DNA of 64,000 nucleotides, from positions 1-64,000 of the forward strand of contig JAXRKP010000837.1 in the NCBI GenBank assembly GCA_037039925.1. Reading direction: 5' to 3'. The position numbers and the translations under genes were made by a program. Origin of the DNA: Doris montereyensis (Eukaryota > Mollusca > Gastropoda > Nudibranchia > Dorididae). Below the pieces are notes generated by a model that was not told the origin of the DNA, did no database searches, and saw nothing but the letters and a program-made list of their open reading frames with translations. Position 1 is the stretch's first letter, and the number at the start of each line of letters is the position of its first letter. Positions 11,511 through 22,670 of the stretch are shown here, piece by piece.

Positions 11511-11622
11511 CTTTTTCTCCGAATGCCTGCCCTCCTTTACAACAGCAAAAGAGCTTTAGAGACATTCTATATAAATTCAACACGGAAAATGCAAAAAAGA
11601 CGTTTGAGAGCTCATTTTAAAG
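11511..11622 (+). CDS. Cassette 5, intact
   Basis: 112 nt, phase 0 to 1. LFLRMPALLYNSKRALETF, then YINSTRKMQKRR. The acceptor is CTCAG after a pyrimidine stretch and the donor is AAAG/gtgagt. Confidence 0.85.
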
Positions 11623-12141
11623 GTGAGTACCTTAGTTTGACTCATCTTGTATGCTTTTTGTGCAGCGCATGTTAATCTTGAAGAGGTGGCTGGCTGCATG
11701 CAATTATGTAGTCTATAGAGAGCATACTTGTGACAAAGGCTGTCATCATATTCTTTTCCACTCATATTGTCAATAGCTTTTTGTGTCTGAGACTTTCAAA
11801 ATTATGTGAACAGATGTTTTGTCCGTAGAAATTATTCAGCAGTTACTTGTGTCAGGAAACCTCATTACGTTTGCATGCAGATGTAAGTTCAGTCTCTCTT
11901 GCCGTTTATGTTCTGTCTGAAATCAGCTGTGGCTCAGTACAGATTGTCCTGATTTGCCATTTCTTCAGGATTTGTTTCTCAGGAATCTTGCTGCAGTTTT
12001 AGTTATTTAGCCCTTGTGTCCTACACTGTTAGGGTCATTTCACTCTCTGTGGCTTTGTGATCAGGGAGTGAAGCTTTAAAAGAACAAATCTGTCAAGGGT
12101 GACTTATGCTCCTAACATTTTCGTTGCATTCTTTGTGTCAG

Positions 12142-12247
12142 CTCTTCCTGCGAATGCCCACCCTTCGCTTTAACTATCGCAGAGTGATGGAGAATTTCTA
12201 TATCAACAGCATGAGAAGAATGTATAGAGATCGGGACAAATCAACGG
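12142..12247 (+). CDS. Cassette 6, intact
   Basis: 106 nt, phase 0 to 1, the clearest unit. LFLRMPTLRFNYRRVMENF, then YINSMRRMYRDRDKST. The acceptor is TGTGTCAG and the donor is CGG/gtaaag. Confidence 0.88.
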
Positions 12248-12352
12248 GTAAAGTTGTATTTTCCCCTTTTTTCTTCCTGTTTTTAAAGAAAAACAAAAAC
12301 TCCAAGAAAATGGTCTTGCCTTGTGTATAAGGTTTGTTTCTGTTTATCATAG

Positions 12353-12465
12353 TTGTTTTAGACGCCACCCACTTCTTTATTGGCAACCGAAGAGCGGTGT
12401 GAAGAAGTGTTCTACGTTAACATGAGAAAGAGAGTGTCTAGGACCCGCAATAAATTTTTGGCAAG
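12353..12465 (+). pseudogene. Cassette 7, damaged
   Basis: A TTTT run creates TAG at codon 3. One T fewer gives LFRRHPLLYWQPKSGVKK. A second shift is needed for VFYVNMRKRVSRTRNKF. No convincing GT donor follows, so true decay is more likely here than for its neighbours. Confidence 0.5.
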
Positions 12466-12797
12466 ATAATCTGTGATAAGTATCAATTCTTTCATTCCCA
12501 TAACCTTTTTATTCTCACTGAATATCTTTTTTAATGTATTAATTTGCTCAGCATTCTAGACACAGATCTCTTAGCAATTATGAAACAAATGAAACAGTTT
12601 ATGCGGAATTTCAAATGACTGGCTCTAAATTTGTGTTTAATGCGATGTTTAAAGTTTTCATACATTTATTTTAGATGTATAGCTTTTAAGAGCACAACAA
12701 GGATTTCTTTCTTTGGTTCTTCTATTCGATCTCTTTGTAATGCATTTTATATGCTTCCTTTTACTCCAATAATACCCAATGTTCCTTTTGTGTATAG

Positions 12798-12900
12798 TTA
12801 TTGGGCGCCTTCCCGCAGCTGCATTGTCTGAAAGAACGAACAGGGAAGTGTTCTATGTGAATGTAATGAAAAAATATCAAGAGCACGGATAAAGCACGTG
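12798..12900 (+). CDS. Cassette 8, frame-broken
   Basis: TTATTG then a GGG that looks one G short. After it RLPAAALSERTNREVFYVN and VMKKYQEHG. A TAA lies seven codon-lengths or fewer before the donor CACGTG/gtaagt, and may reflect a second run error. Confidence 0.5.
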
Positions 12901-13469
12901 GTAAGTGGTTGGTAAAGTGTCTTTTTGAGTTTCAGACACCATGATTTTAATGCCATTTTGTTTGTGCTAAAGACCTGGTCATTTGTGTCAAGTATTTTGT
13001 TTGGTAGTGAGCAAGGCTATTGATTCTCAGACTAGCACAAGTTTTACCCACCCTGTATTGTCTTTGTATGGCAGCAAGGGCAATCTGTTTTCTTTATTTG
13101 TTTCTTTTTGTAGTGGTATGCACAGTATCAACATTTTTGTCATGATCAATTATTGGTTCTTAATTTACTCAGCTTTCCCCATCTGTAGGGAATAAAACGA
13201 CAAAGTTTGAGTGTGAGTATCAAAAGAAACACCAACACAAGTCAGAGAAAGTCTTTGGTTAAGGGAATAATATAGTCTTAGGCTGGGTGCGTTCTTTCAT
13301 TTCAATCATATGTAGTAGTGATCCAGTATACGATTGAAAGTGGCTCATTATTTTTGTACTTCTCTTTTGCTTTAAGCTGCTACTTTGACCGTTAACTAAG
13401 TCTGTCGTCTCCTTTCCCAATTCTTCCTTGCTCTGACACATTTCTCTCTTCTAAAAAACTCGCCTAAAG

Positions 13470-13589
13470 TTGGTGAGAAGAATGCCTATTCTCTCTGAAA
13501 CGCAACAAGGGTATCAAACTTGCTGTATAATAACAGTAGGGTCAAGATTCACATGAGATATCGACGTCTAGTCCAGGCCCAGATGAAAA
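13470..13589 (+). CDS. Cassette 9
   Basis: Opens LVRRMPILSETQQG. One more G in the GGG near 13508 continues it as SNLLYNNSRVKIHMRYRR up to AAAA/gtgagt in phase 1. It is preceded by CTAAAG, a weaker acceptor than usual. Confidence 0.55.
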
Positions 13590-13740
13590 GTGAGTAATCT
13601 CTTGTGACAAGCTTCTTCTCTTTTTTTTAAATTGCCAAAACTAGCAGGATTATTTGCACCCAGCTCCAATTTCTGGGATAGATTTTGAAAACTTTGGTCA
13701 TCATTCATATTTCCCTCTTGTACACCCTTCTCTTATACAG

Positions 13741-13850
13741 TTGTTCTCTCGTCTACCAATTCTGAAACATGACAGGACAAGAACGTTGCTCTGATGTACA
13801 CAAACATCGTAATAAACTGTTCATGAGAAGCCGTAAACATCATTTCCAAG
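13741..13850 (+). CDS. Cassette 10, two frame breaks
   Basis: LFSRLPILKHDRTRT is clear after ATACAG. The middle (ALMYTN) and end (KLFMRSRKHHFQ) lie in other frames. The donor CAAG/gtggat is weak. It may be decayed. Confidence 0.45.
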
Positions 13851-14095
13851 GTGGATAATTTTTGAAATGTTGGGATTTTTTCATCTTTCTTGTTTGTATT
13901 ATGTGTATGTGTGTGTGTGTCCATTTATGATGTTTTATTGAAGGTGTATGTGTGAAAAAATTTGCTGTTGTAGAATGGGAAAACAAATTTAAAAAATGAA
14001 CAAAAATACTTTTTATCATGGCAGTTAAATCTCAAGGGCATGTTGTCCTCTTAATATTGTTACCAAAAAAAACCCTTTCTGTTGTCCCTTCTAAG

Positions 14096-14218
14096 TTGTT
14101 TGAAATGTGCCTGTTGGCTTATCAGCCTGAAAAGCAGGGTATACTATATACATGAATTCAATGTCTCGGAATCATTACTGGAAAGCCAAGAAGTCCCTTT
14201 GTAAAGCAAGCAGCAAAG
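14096..14218 (+). pseudogene. Cassette 11, degenerate start
   Basis: The opening LFEM lacks the R-x-P motif in frame, and the acceptor is a weak CTAAG. The second half is well kept: YMNSMSRNHYWKAKKS before AAAG/gtattt. Confidence 0.4.
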
Positions 14219-14470
14219 GTATTTTGTAAATGACATACATCATGATTAGTCATATATATATATGTGCTCATTGCGCTTAGATTTGAATAATCATAGTTTC
14301 TTTTACCGTGCTCTTGTCAGGTTGAAGTGATGTTGGGTTTTTTTTTAATATCTTATTCTGCCGTGTCCGTGCGTCTCAGTTTTGGCAGGGGCTAATTTTG
14401 TTTCTCCACAATGGTCATCTCTTTCTCAGCATAAAAGAGTTTCTTCACTTTTGCCTTTTAATGTTCACAG

Positions 14471-14571
14471 TTATTTACGTGCATACCCATTCTTAGCCAG
14501 ATTATGATCATATCAGGAAAAATTGTGTCATAACAGCAAATCCGTATAGGGATGAAATGTACCAAAAGGCA
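14471..14571 (+). CDS. Cassette 12
   Basis: LFTCIPILS after GTTCACAG. One base short near 14497, then DYDHIRKNCVITANPYRD and EMYQKA before gtaagt. The exit phase is 0 even after this correction. Confidence 0.45.
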
Positions 14572-15023
14572 GTAAGTAGTGTCTCTGACTGACGTTAGTG
14601 ATAACTCCAGGGGCAGTAAGTTGTGTTGATGACTTGTTTCCCATAGGCTAAAGCCTGATGTCTACTCCCTAGTAAGTAATTTATCTTGTGCTTGCTTGAA
14701 AATCCGTCTTGCTGAGGTAGGCTTAGAGGCGTTCTGATAGTTTTGTACACCAAAGTCAAATTTATTTTATCATGTGTGGGATGAACTGTCTCTCAGATTT
14801 ATTTTGAAAATATACAACTCTTAGTGTGGCATTCTTTATTATATTCTAGTATTGTTTCATCACAGTGCTTATCTTTGGTCATAAATCTTTGAGATCGTCC
14901 ACATTTCATTTTGGACATATATGTTTAGAGGTATTAAAACTTTCAATTCAGCATCTAGAATTCTCTGTTAACTTTAAAATTTTTGATATTTTTTTTACAT
15001 ATTCCTGAAAATTTACACATCAG

Positions 15024-15143
15024 CTGATACATAGAATGCCAATATTGGCATCAGCAGAGACTTGTCGTCTGTCTTCCATTTCCTGCACGTTTGTCGATCA
15101 AGAATCAATATGAGGGCTTCATCGAACAAGCAGCAGTGTGTAG
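15024..15143 (+). CDS. Cassette 13
   Basis: LIHRMPILASAETCRLSSI after CATCAG. One T short in the ATTTCC near 15079, after which the frame reads VCRSRINMRASSNKQQ to a phase-1 exit at the weak donor GTAG/gtatag. Confidence 0.5.
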
Positions 15144-15391
15144 GTATAGTGTATTGCTTTGGGGATTTTCTTGTGTTTGTTTTTGGTAGCTGGGATCTTT
15201 TTATCTGTTGCACTCATTTATAGTCTCCATGTTTGTGTGTTAGTTTTTCAGACACCGTGCGTTGTCTTCATTAGTTCTTGTTATTGGTTTTAATCATCAA
15301 GGACTTGTTTCATACGTGATTACACATGAACTTTTCTGGAGGAAAGGGTGGTGAATGTTTGTTAGCCTGGTTGAAGAGCCTGGCTTCATGT

Positions 15392-15499
15392 CTGCCAACT
15401 CTACTGCAAATTAGAGACTCCGCAGTTTGTGTCTATCTTCCTACCATTACAGAAACCTCCGTGTTAACGCATATATATTATTTCAAACCTCCATTCACT
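15392..15499 (+). pseudogene. Cassette remnant a
   Basis: LPTLLQIRDSAVCVYLPTI resembles the first half of a cassette, but no acceptor precedes it and the basic core is missing. It ends CCATTCACT/gtaaat, paralleling remnant b. Confidence 0.3.
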
Positions 15500-15527
15500 G
15501 TAAATGTTCATTTAGTCTTGTTAACAG

Positions 15528-15677
15528 CTTGCCAACTCTGCTGCAAAGTGCGGGATATTCTTGCTGTTTGGGTTTACCATGACAAACATACTGGGTTATC
15601 GCATTTAGATATTTATAGCAGGAATGGATTTCAGGGCCTTTCGGGAATTCACGTGATTTTTCGGACCTCCGTTTACT
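15528..15677 (+). pseudogene. Cassette remnant b, sister of remnant a
   Basis: After TTAACAG it begins CTTGCCAACTCTGCTGCAAA, almost the same DNA as remnant a. It then reads VRDILAVWVYHDKHTGLSH in another frame and ends CCGTTTACT/gtaagt. A local duplicate that has lost most of the pattern. Confidence 0.35.
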
Positions 15678-15793
15678 GTAAGTGGAAGTGGGTTTTTAAT
15701 GTTCCTGTAAGGTTGATATTGTATCCAAGAAGACCAATACTTACCCAAATGAATACTTTATTCAAGGAAGGATACTCGCACCACTCTTCCTAA

Positions 15794-16555
15794 TTCATGT
15801 AAATTTTTAATAACTAGCATCGATATAGTTATTATTGAAAAACAAAAACTGTTAGGGTAGTTTGAAATTTGAACCAGCAAAACTTCAGTCTTTTTGTTTG
15901 CTAGTCTGCTTGTGACTGGGCAATCCGTTTTCTTTGGTGTCTAAAGAACATGAATTAAGTATCTCCCTCATTTTTGTATAATCTCCCGGGTTTCCTAATC
16001 AGATTACCCTCTCAGATGGCTTCGAAGGTTGGCAGCTAAATCTCTTAGAAATAATGAGCTTGCTCTTTTTGTTAACCTCACCTCACATTTTTAACTTTTT
16101 ACTTAACTTCAAATTTGGCATTTCATGTGGTTATTCAGTTTTACTTGTTTTGTTACACTGTGTCCTCTATGCTGTTTCTTCACCCTAAGACTGAGTTTTG
16201 ATGATTTCATTATGTTCTTGTAAGAAGTTAAGATGTATGTCATTTCTAAATTCTTACACTCTCCGCTAATGTCCTTTGTGAGGAATTTAAGCTTTGATCT
16301 GGATTCAAAAGAAGAAAAATCTGGCTCTGTAGGACTTTGTTTGCACTATTATTTATAAACTTGAAGAAGGGTATGTTATTGTCCTTTATTTCTATTTCAT
16401 CTCAAATAGCTAGCTTGCAACCTAATTTAGATTTCATGGCGTATGTACAGCAGTCCTGCACACTCTTCTCCCTTGGCATTATCATGACTGAACCCCGTGT
16501 CTTTTATATCTGATTCCCCTTTTGGCTTACTGCTTGTGTTCTGTGCTCTTACCAG
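15794..16555 (+). other. Cassette-poor gap in the array
   Basis: About 760 bp without a recognisable unit, following the remnants. RRPILTQMNTLFKEG at about 15730 may be a last trace of one. Confidence 0.4.
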
Positions 16556-16663
16556 TTGTTTCATCGTCTTCCTTTCCTTATGAGACAAGAAGACGAGATC
16601 AATCAAGTGTTTTCTAACAACGTCAAAGTCTGGAGACACAGGGCTAGGCATCGTTTTGAATTG
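16556..16663 (+). CDS. Cassette 14, open frame, unclear donor
   Basis: LFHRLPFLMRQEDEINQVF, then SNNVKVWRHRARHRFEL, fully open after TACCAG. The nearest donor, TTG/gtggta, leaves in phase 0. No phase-1 donor is visible, so the end is provisional. Confidence 0.6.
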
Positions 16664-16822
16664 GTGGTAGATTCGTATTGCCATAGGTTCCTGTTTTTCT
16701 ACATCTTTTTGTCTGTAGCACAATGGCAGTTGGTGATTTTGTGTGTGTTTATTTTTGGTTTATTTTAAAGGTTCCCATGTAATATGCAGGGGAAGGGTTT
16801 ACTCTCTATTTTTATGTATCAG

Positions 16823-16916
16823 TTGTTCCGGAGGAATGCCTCTTTTGAAATGCTGTCAGTCTTTGGCTTCTGACTATGTACAATACAAGTCGTTGGAGGG
16901 TCATGGCTGCAGAAAG
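16823..16916 (+). CDS. Cassette 15
   Basis: LFRR, then an AAT that should be ATG (one A too many) opens MPLLKCCQSLASDYVQYKS. Strong donor AGAAAG/gtaagc. As read, a TGA stops it after 16 codons. Confidence 0.5.
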
Positions 16917-17073
16917 GTAAGCTACAGTGTCTTGGGTTGTTTTGTTTTTGGGGGGTTTCTGCAAGATTACCTGTCAAATGTCATAGTTGGGTATGTTTTG
17001 AAGAGTTGGTTTTTTTGTCAGCTCTCGAAACTGCATATAACGCTTATGAAAGAAATGAATTTGTACTTTGCAG

Positions 17074-17190
17074 CTTTTGCTCCATTTACCTATTCTTCGA
17101 GGGATATTTTTGAGACTAACCGGTATATGTACAGTAGTGCACGGTCAAAGGCCAGTCAGAGATCCCTTCCAGCAAAAGGCAAAGCTGTAG
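17074..17190 (+). CDS. Cassette 16
   Basis: LLLHLPILRG, then one G short in the GGG near 17101. It continues DIFETNRYMYSSARSKASQ and a basic end up to GTAG/gttatg, phase 1 after correction. Confidence 0.6.
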   Translation, partial: LLLHLPILRGIFLRLTGICTVVHGQRPVRDPFQQKAKL

Positions 17191-17373
17191 GTTATGCAGA
17201 GATTATTTGTTTTTTAAATTTGTATTTTCTCAAATTCTGTTAATGCAGATTATGTTGTAAAAAACTTTGTCTTTTAGTTTTGTCTTTCATCTCTCTTTTC
17301 CTTCTTTTTTTAACTGAAGGATCTTCCGATTTCTTTGCTCTGTTGCTCTTGAAGTCTTAAATTTTGATCACAG

Positions 17374-17484
17374 ATTTTCAAACGCATACCTGTGTTGCAA
17401 GGCAGTTCTTCTATGGCCTCTGAGTATTTTACCAAACCTGCATGTCTCGTAGATCGTCTCGTTTACACCTTAGCCGTCAAGGAA
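17374..17484 (+). CDS. Cassette 17
   Basis: IFKRIPVLQGSSSMASEYF. One T short in the TTTT at about 17431 would switch to YQTCMSRRSSRLHLSRQG, which leaves in phase 1 at GAA/gtaagt. The raw frame stays open but leaves in phase 0 and loses the basic core. Confidence 0.55.
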
Positions 17485-17776
17485 GTAAGTCTCTCCTATT
17501 TTGATCTTACACATCATCATATCCCAAAGTCTGGTCTTGCACACATTGATTTCTGTCCAGGACTCTTGCTTAGCATTGTTTTATGGCAGAGTAATAGCCA
17601 CAATGCTCAGACAGGGCTAGATTCTTTTGGAGATGGATTCATCTCTGTAGGAGTTTTTTAGGAGTTGGGGTGTTATACTTGTCATGTTTTCTTGTGTATT
17701 TTTGTTTGTTGCTCCCCTCCAACCATGTCTTCTCAGAGACCTTCTCACTATATTTTTTGTCTCTTACATTCCACAG

Positions 17777-17886
17777 CTTTATTCACGGTTACCAATTTTG
17801 CTAGGAAATAAAGTCAGGACACTCTCACTATTTTCACATCAGTACTTTTTGTCTCGTCGTGCCAAGCATAATATTAGGACCGAACA
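17777..17886 (+). CDS. Cassette 18
   Basis: LYSRLPILLGNKVRTLSLF, then SHQYFLSRRAKHNIRTE, open throughout after TCCACAG. It exits in phase 2 at ACA/gtgagt, one base away from the family rule. Confidence 0.65.
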
Positions 17887-18191
17887 GTGAGTCGATTCAA
17901 CATAGTTTTCTTGAAATGCATACATATACCTATATTGGCGTGTTCATGTAATTTTGGATTTTTTTCCTCTTCTTTTTCTTTTAATTCTAATACATCTACT
18001 GATTCTCTCATAGACATGGTAAAGTTGAAGTTTCAGGGGTCACTATGCAATCTGTGCTCAGCCAGTTTCCTTTCTTGCATTCACACATCCCAATTATATC
18101 TCTTTTTCACCCCTATCTAACTAGGATATGATGTTAGACACTGTTCAGTTTTCTTTTTCTTTTCCTATTGTTTTACAATGCTTTTTGGCAG

Positions 18192-18303
18192 ATGCTGTCT
18201 GTTATCCCCTGCCTCTGTCATGATGTCCAGCGTTGCTCAGAATATTTGTACCATAATTGTCGAAAGAAATTAGGCATGGGAATTTCTCGTTTAAGAGCAC
18301 TAG
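18192..18303 (+). CDS. Cassette 19, intact
   Basis: 112 nt, phase 0 to 1. MLSVIPCLCHDVQRCSEYL, then YHNCRKKLGMGISRLRAL. It has a divergent opening but the core pattern is kept. Donor CTAG/gtgagt. Confidence 0.78.
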
Positions 18304-18467
18304 GTGAGTTGGGTTTTTGTATGGTGTACCTGTGTTTCATAAAGCTTCTCCTCAGTTTCCTGTGAATCATAAGGGCTTTTGTGTTACCTTTAGTGTGGAT
18401 TAAAGCTGTGATGCCCAGTGGATTTCGACCATTAATTGTTTTTGTGTTGCATATGTGTTTCCATCAG

Positions 18468-18595
18468 TAAGGGTCTTTTTCACATTGCCACATTCATGCC
18501 GGGACCCTTTACGAGCATCTTATTATTTCCTCGAAAGATGCAGAGTGAAAATGAGTATGCGAAAATTGAAAAGGTCAAGATACACCCTTGGGGAG
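18468..18595 (+). CDS. Cassette 20, start unclear
   Basis: After CATCAG the frame that fits is RVFFTLPHSCRDPLRASYY, then FLERCRVKMSMRKLKRSR. The spacing before the P is longer than usual, and in phase 0 the exon begins with TAA. Donor GGGGAG/gtgctg is weak. Confidence 0.45.
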
Positions 18596-18707
18596 GTGCT
18601 GCATGTAAGAAGTTGTACACATTTTCACAGCCTTGTCAAAAGAGCTCTTGATTGTATTTTCCTGTTTAGTTGATGCAATTTGTGACATCTTAAATTTTGA
18701 TGTTCAG

Positions 18708-18816
18708 CTGCTGAACCGACTGCCTTTGCTAAATTATTTTGAGAGAAACAAAAGCATTATATTTAGAAGTGACTCGTCAGCGTTTAAAGCAGCGCCGTAA
18801 AAGGAGTTCATTTTAG
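18708..18816 (+). CDS. Cassette 21
   Basis: LLNRLPLLNYFERNKSIIF, then one base short near 18767 switches to VTRQRLKQRRKRSSF. The length is 1 mod 3 as it stands, so two compensating errors are implied. Strong donor TTTAG/gtaaag. Confidence 0.55.
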
Positions 18817-19218
18817 GTAAAGCGCATGTTATCTTTGGTCGGAAAATCTTGTTAGTATCATGCGTTGTAAGTATCTTTCGTATATCGTAAGTATCTGTAG
18901 GTTGCCCTGAGCTTTTTACTCACAATCATCATGTCAGGTGAATTTGCCTTTTTCTTTTTGGGCGTTGATTTTTCTCCTCTCTGAAAAAATTCATCATATT
19001 TCGTCATACTTGAAAGGTTTTATCGATAGCCTTGTCAGTATTCCAGATTGTTTCTGCAACATCTTTCGGGCGTCTTTCCAAGCTTGTTCTCACCTGAAAA
19101 TGTAATTCTACATAGCTACCTATCTGTGATTCTCATGGTCTTGAAATCCATGGGAGACTTTAAATTACTTTCTCTTTTTTTCTTTTTTTTGTGGCGTTTT
19201 CATGGATCTAATCTTCAG

Positions 19219-19318
19219 CTCTTCTCCCGATCGCCTTGTCTCGCATGGAATGCTGCCCACACTGCATTTCTTCTCTCTGATAATGCTAAGCTTGCTTGGC
19301 TTCAGATCAGGACGAGGA
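19219..19318 (+). CDS. Cassette 22, intact, short
   Basis: 100 nt, phase 0 to 1. LFSRSPCLAWNAAHTAFLL, then SDNAKLAWLQIRTR. Fewer basic residues than most. Acceptor TCTTCAG, donor AGGA/gtaagt. Confidence 0.75.
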
Positions 19319-19536
19319 GTAAGTTTGAGTTGGGGTTATTTTCTTTAGGGGGTGGGGAGGGGGGATGTTTTCTTTGCCCCAGGGACTAAACAGGTTTTAT
19401 GTGCGTGTGCAAGTTTTGTTTTGTTTATTTGTTGTTTTTTGCCCCCATACTCCAGGACATGGTGGTTTTATTCTTTACTGTCTTCTTTAGCATAGTCTAG
19501 TTAATGGTATGCCTCAAATCTTTCATCATTGTCCAG

Positions 19537-19649
19537 TTATGTATCCGTCTTCCCATCCTGCAACACGATATTAAAAAAGCCAGCTCCTTGTTCACAAAGA
19601 CTGTCACTAGAAGGATGTCTTCGAATAATGGCAGATTCTTCCATGAAAG
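19537..19649 (+). CDS. Cassette 23
   Basis: LCIRLPILQHDIKKASSLF, then TKTVTRRMS. The raw frame is open but exits in phase 2. One T fewer near 19620 gives RIMADSSMK and a phase-1 exit at AAAG/gtgagc. Confidence 0.65.
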
Positions 19650-19867
19650 GTGAGCTGGACGGTAGTACACCGGTCTTCTGTCTTGTCTCTCTTTCCTGTC
19701 TTTTACTCTGAAGTCTTCAGGTAACATGGCCATTTTCTGACCCCTCTGCAGATGTTTCACCATGTGCTTTCTCTTATTTCACCACTAAGTTATCAGTTAT
19801 GAAGGAGAGGCTGTCGTATTGAGCATGACAATCATTCAATTTCGACTTACAACAACATACTCTACAG

Positions 19868-19974
19868 TTGTTTCATCGCTTACCGTTGTTGAGATGGGAT
19901 TTGGTCCGGACCTCTTACTTATTTAGTGCCACAACCGAAACGTAATTGGGCTGTACGCATTCGGAACAGGAACA
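19868..19974 (+). CDS. Cassette 24
   Basis: LFHRLPLLRWDLVRTSYLF, then SATT. One C too many near 19935 causes TAA; without it the end is KRNWAVRIRNRN and exit at ACA/gtaagt is phase 1. Confidence 0.65.
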
Positions 19975-20568
19975 GTAAGTATTTGACATGTGGGGATCAA
20001 ACTGCATCAAAATGCCCGGTGCCTGTAGGTGAATGGGGGCAGGGCTTCCATCCCATGGATGTAATAGGAGTTTGTGTTGTTTCTTTTTCCTTTAGTATTT
20101 TAAATATTTTGGACAGTTGGAGTATCGATCTGCGCAGTTGGCTTCACTTTTGCCATTTACTCTGCCATTTGGATCTATCTCAGCTTTCTTTTTATCCTCT
20201 TTTAAATGCTTTTGATCACCGCTTTGAGCAATAATTCATTATCCTTGAAAAATGTCTGATCATTGCTTTTGGTGGCCTAGGTATATTTCAACAATCATTC
20301 AATCTTCAGTAATCTGTCTTTCCCTTATGGTACAATAGTGGTGTCTATTATTGTTCAAACTCAGTAGAAAGTTGTATGAGAGGGTAACATTTTGGACACA
20401 ATTCCAATGTGCTCAGCTGTGGTCTTATTTAAGCCACAAGTCCACCTTTTAATATAAGTATTTACACCATTTCACTGATCTTAGTTTTCTTTGTTGCTTA
20501 TGTTTTTGGGATTTGTAACAGATTGATTTTTGAATAAATGATCAGAATTGATTGTTCTGCCATCTCAG

Positions 20569-20677
20569 TTACCATCATCATCTGCCTCTTCTAAGAATGG
20601 ATTTGGAAAGCGAGTGCAGTCTCTATTTATGCTTACTGTAAGGGTTCGAAGGTCATCACAGAGGCGTTTTCAATTTG
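20569..20677 (+). CDS. Cassette 25, open, atypical start
   Basis: 109 nt, phase 0 to 1. It opens LPSSSASSKNGFGKRVQSL without the R-x-P motif, then FMLTVRVRRSSQRRFQF keeps the basic core. The opening may be a local frame distortion or a true variant. Confidence 0.6.
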
Positions 20678-21119
20678 GTGAGTGGGCTAGAATTGGCACT
20701 GCAGCTTCTTACATGCTATCGTTGACTATCCCTAACACCACCCCACAGTCATCACACTTGAATGGTCAGAAATTTTCTTTACTGCTGCTTCTTTTTTCTT
20801 TTCACTCAAGCGTACGGTACTAGTTATCAAACCTCTTGGCACCAAAATTTTAAGACTCAGCTGCTAATTTGTCTGTCAAAACATACCACTCTCTCTATCA
20901 CACTCACTTATGAAAATTTTTATCTTGATATCACACCAGCATAGTCTTGTTGCAAGTCATTTCATGCTCAGTGTTGGTGTCCTTAGTGAAAGGGAGAAGT
21001 GGCTACCCCAACAATAGCTACATTGGTGGGTTTTTCCGTATGACAAATTTTGGATTAGAGGAGGTGGGATATTCTAAAATTAAAATGAGTGCTAGAATAA
21101 TCTCTGGTTTATCCAACAG

Positions 21120-21221
21120 TTGATAATCGACTTCCAGTTATTGCGAGAGATGAATAGAGTTTCATCCATATTTGTTGCTCGAGTTCAGAAAAGGCTTTTG
21201 ATCATCGTCACAGATTGAAAG
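21120..21221 (+). CDS. Cassette 26, several frame breaks
   Basis: LI, then RLPVIARDE in a neighbouring frame, then RVSSIFVARVQKR back in the first frame, then DHRHRLK. Three small shifts would be needed. As read in frame 1 the middle is scrambled and a TGA precedes the donor. Confidence 0.45.
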
Positions 21222-21306
21222 GTATGATTACTTTTTGCTTTTCGGGAGGTGAAATGGGAAATTTTGTAAAGAGCCTGAGCCTGACATTGTCTCATCCTTT
21301 CAACAG

Positions 21307-21412
21307 TTGATTAAACGCATGCCATTAATCAGATCTACGCCGAACTGGCTGTATACTTCAGTGCTAGGTGTGCAGAGTTTCTATCAAAACAGGCAGAGAG
21401 TGATTGGCAGAG
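21307..21412 (+). CDS. Cassette 27, intact
   Basis: 106 nt, phase 0 to 1. LIKRMPLIRSTPNWLYTSV, then LGVQSFYQNRQRVIGR. Acceptor TCAACAG, donor AGAG/gtgagt. Confidence 0.8.
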
Positions 21413-21740
21413 GTGAGTTGATTGCCCAAACCTGTGACACATGTCATTACTTTCCCAGTTATTTGGATATTCATGTACATGTACTTCCTTCCTGTGGCTC
21501 TGATGCTATCATAAACATTTTAATTTGGGGAATGGTATGTTCATGGACTGCATATTGTGAAAGAAGTGAAGAATTCCTTTCAATATTTCACTTCTGTTCG
21601 CTTTCCTAAAGACCTCAGGTGTAGGAAAATAGTTTTCTTGATGGTTTAAAAAGAGACCAAACTAAAGCTAAAACAGGATAAAACCTCATCATCAAAAATC
21701 TCTACACTGTCCTGTAAGCTCTTATACATACCCCAAACAG

Positions 21741-21848
21741 CTGCTCTCTGATGCCAATGCTACGGTTAAATGTGGGGCGACTTGAGGGGACGTTCTGTGC
21801 TAGAACAGCTGAGATCCGCTACAAGAAGCTTACAACAAAGAATTAGAG
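21741..21848 (+). CDS. Cassette 28
   Basis: LL, then one base too many near 21748, then MPMLRLNVGRLEGTFCART and AEIRYKKLTTKN. A TAG falls just before the donor AG/gtgagt. First of the FCAR-core group. Confidence 0.5.
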
Positions 21849-22153
21849 GTGAGTGCTAATTTCAAAAGGTCTCTACACTCTGTCAGAAAGGAACATGTAG
21901 GGTTGCTCTGCTTCTTGGTGCAGTCTTTTTATTTGTTGGAATCCCTTTGAATGACTTTTCTTATGAAGCATATGTGACTATGTCACTACGACTTGTCAGC
22001 AGCTACTCATCACTGTGGTTCTTAGTTGTTTTCTCTATTAGTGGTCAGCAATGGTAATTTTAGCAATATTATGTACTACAAATGGATGTACATTTTGTAT
22101 TTATGATAATAAGTCCTGATAGATTTGGCTGTGGCTTTTTGACTTTCATGCAG

Positions 22154-22271
22154 CTTCTGTACCACTTTTGCCCTATTCTTCAATTCGATGTCCCTCGTCT
22201 GGAACTTATATTTTGCAATCGAGCCAAAGACATACGATTTAAACTTAGGCGCTCCAAGTTTCAAGGCCAAG
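22154..22271 (+). CDS. Cassette 29, intact
   Basis: 118 nt, phase 0 to 1. LLYHFCPILQFDVPRLELI, then FCNRAKDIRFKLRRSKF. One extra residue precedes the conserved P. Acceptor CATGCAG, donor CAAG/gtaagc. Confidence 0.85.
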
Positions 22272-22378
22272 GTAAGCCTTCACTGGTCGGTCAAAGAGTG
22301 TCAGATCTTATGTTTGCAATTCATACAGACATTCCATGAGCCAATTTTATGTAGCTTAAATATTGAATATCCTGACAG

Positions 22379-22487
22379 CTCACAAATCGCTGTCCTGTGC
22401 TTCAATTGGATATACAACGGCTTAAGATGATTTTCTGTCAAAGAACAGCTGATATCAGGTTTAAAGAAAGAAGAGCTAGAATGCGAG
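22379..22487 (+). CDS. Cassette 30, intact
   Basis: 109 nt, phase 0 to 1. LTNRCPVLQLDIQRLKMI, then FCQRTADIRFKERRARMR. It is clearly a sister of cassette 29 only about 107 bp upstream, the tightest spacing in this part of the array. Confidence 0.87.
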
Positions 22488-22670
22488 GTAAGTTGACTGA
22501 AATGCGAGTGGTTTCACTGCTTTTTCTTCCCTGTACCCTCCTGTGTCTTTCCTATCAAAAAAATGTGTAATGGTCTCTGTTTCACCATTCCCTCTTATGG
22601 TCATACTTCCAGTTTTGTCAAGGGTTGCTTGTCGTACTGAGCAAGTTAATGCTTTGTTTCTTTTCATTAG

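Noticed and set aside
13173..13214. Short block between TACTCAG and gtgagt
   Set aside because: Only 42 nt, no family pattern beyond the splice sites.
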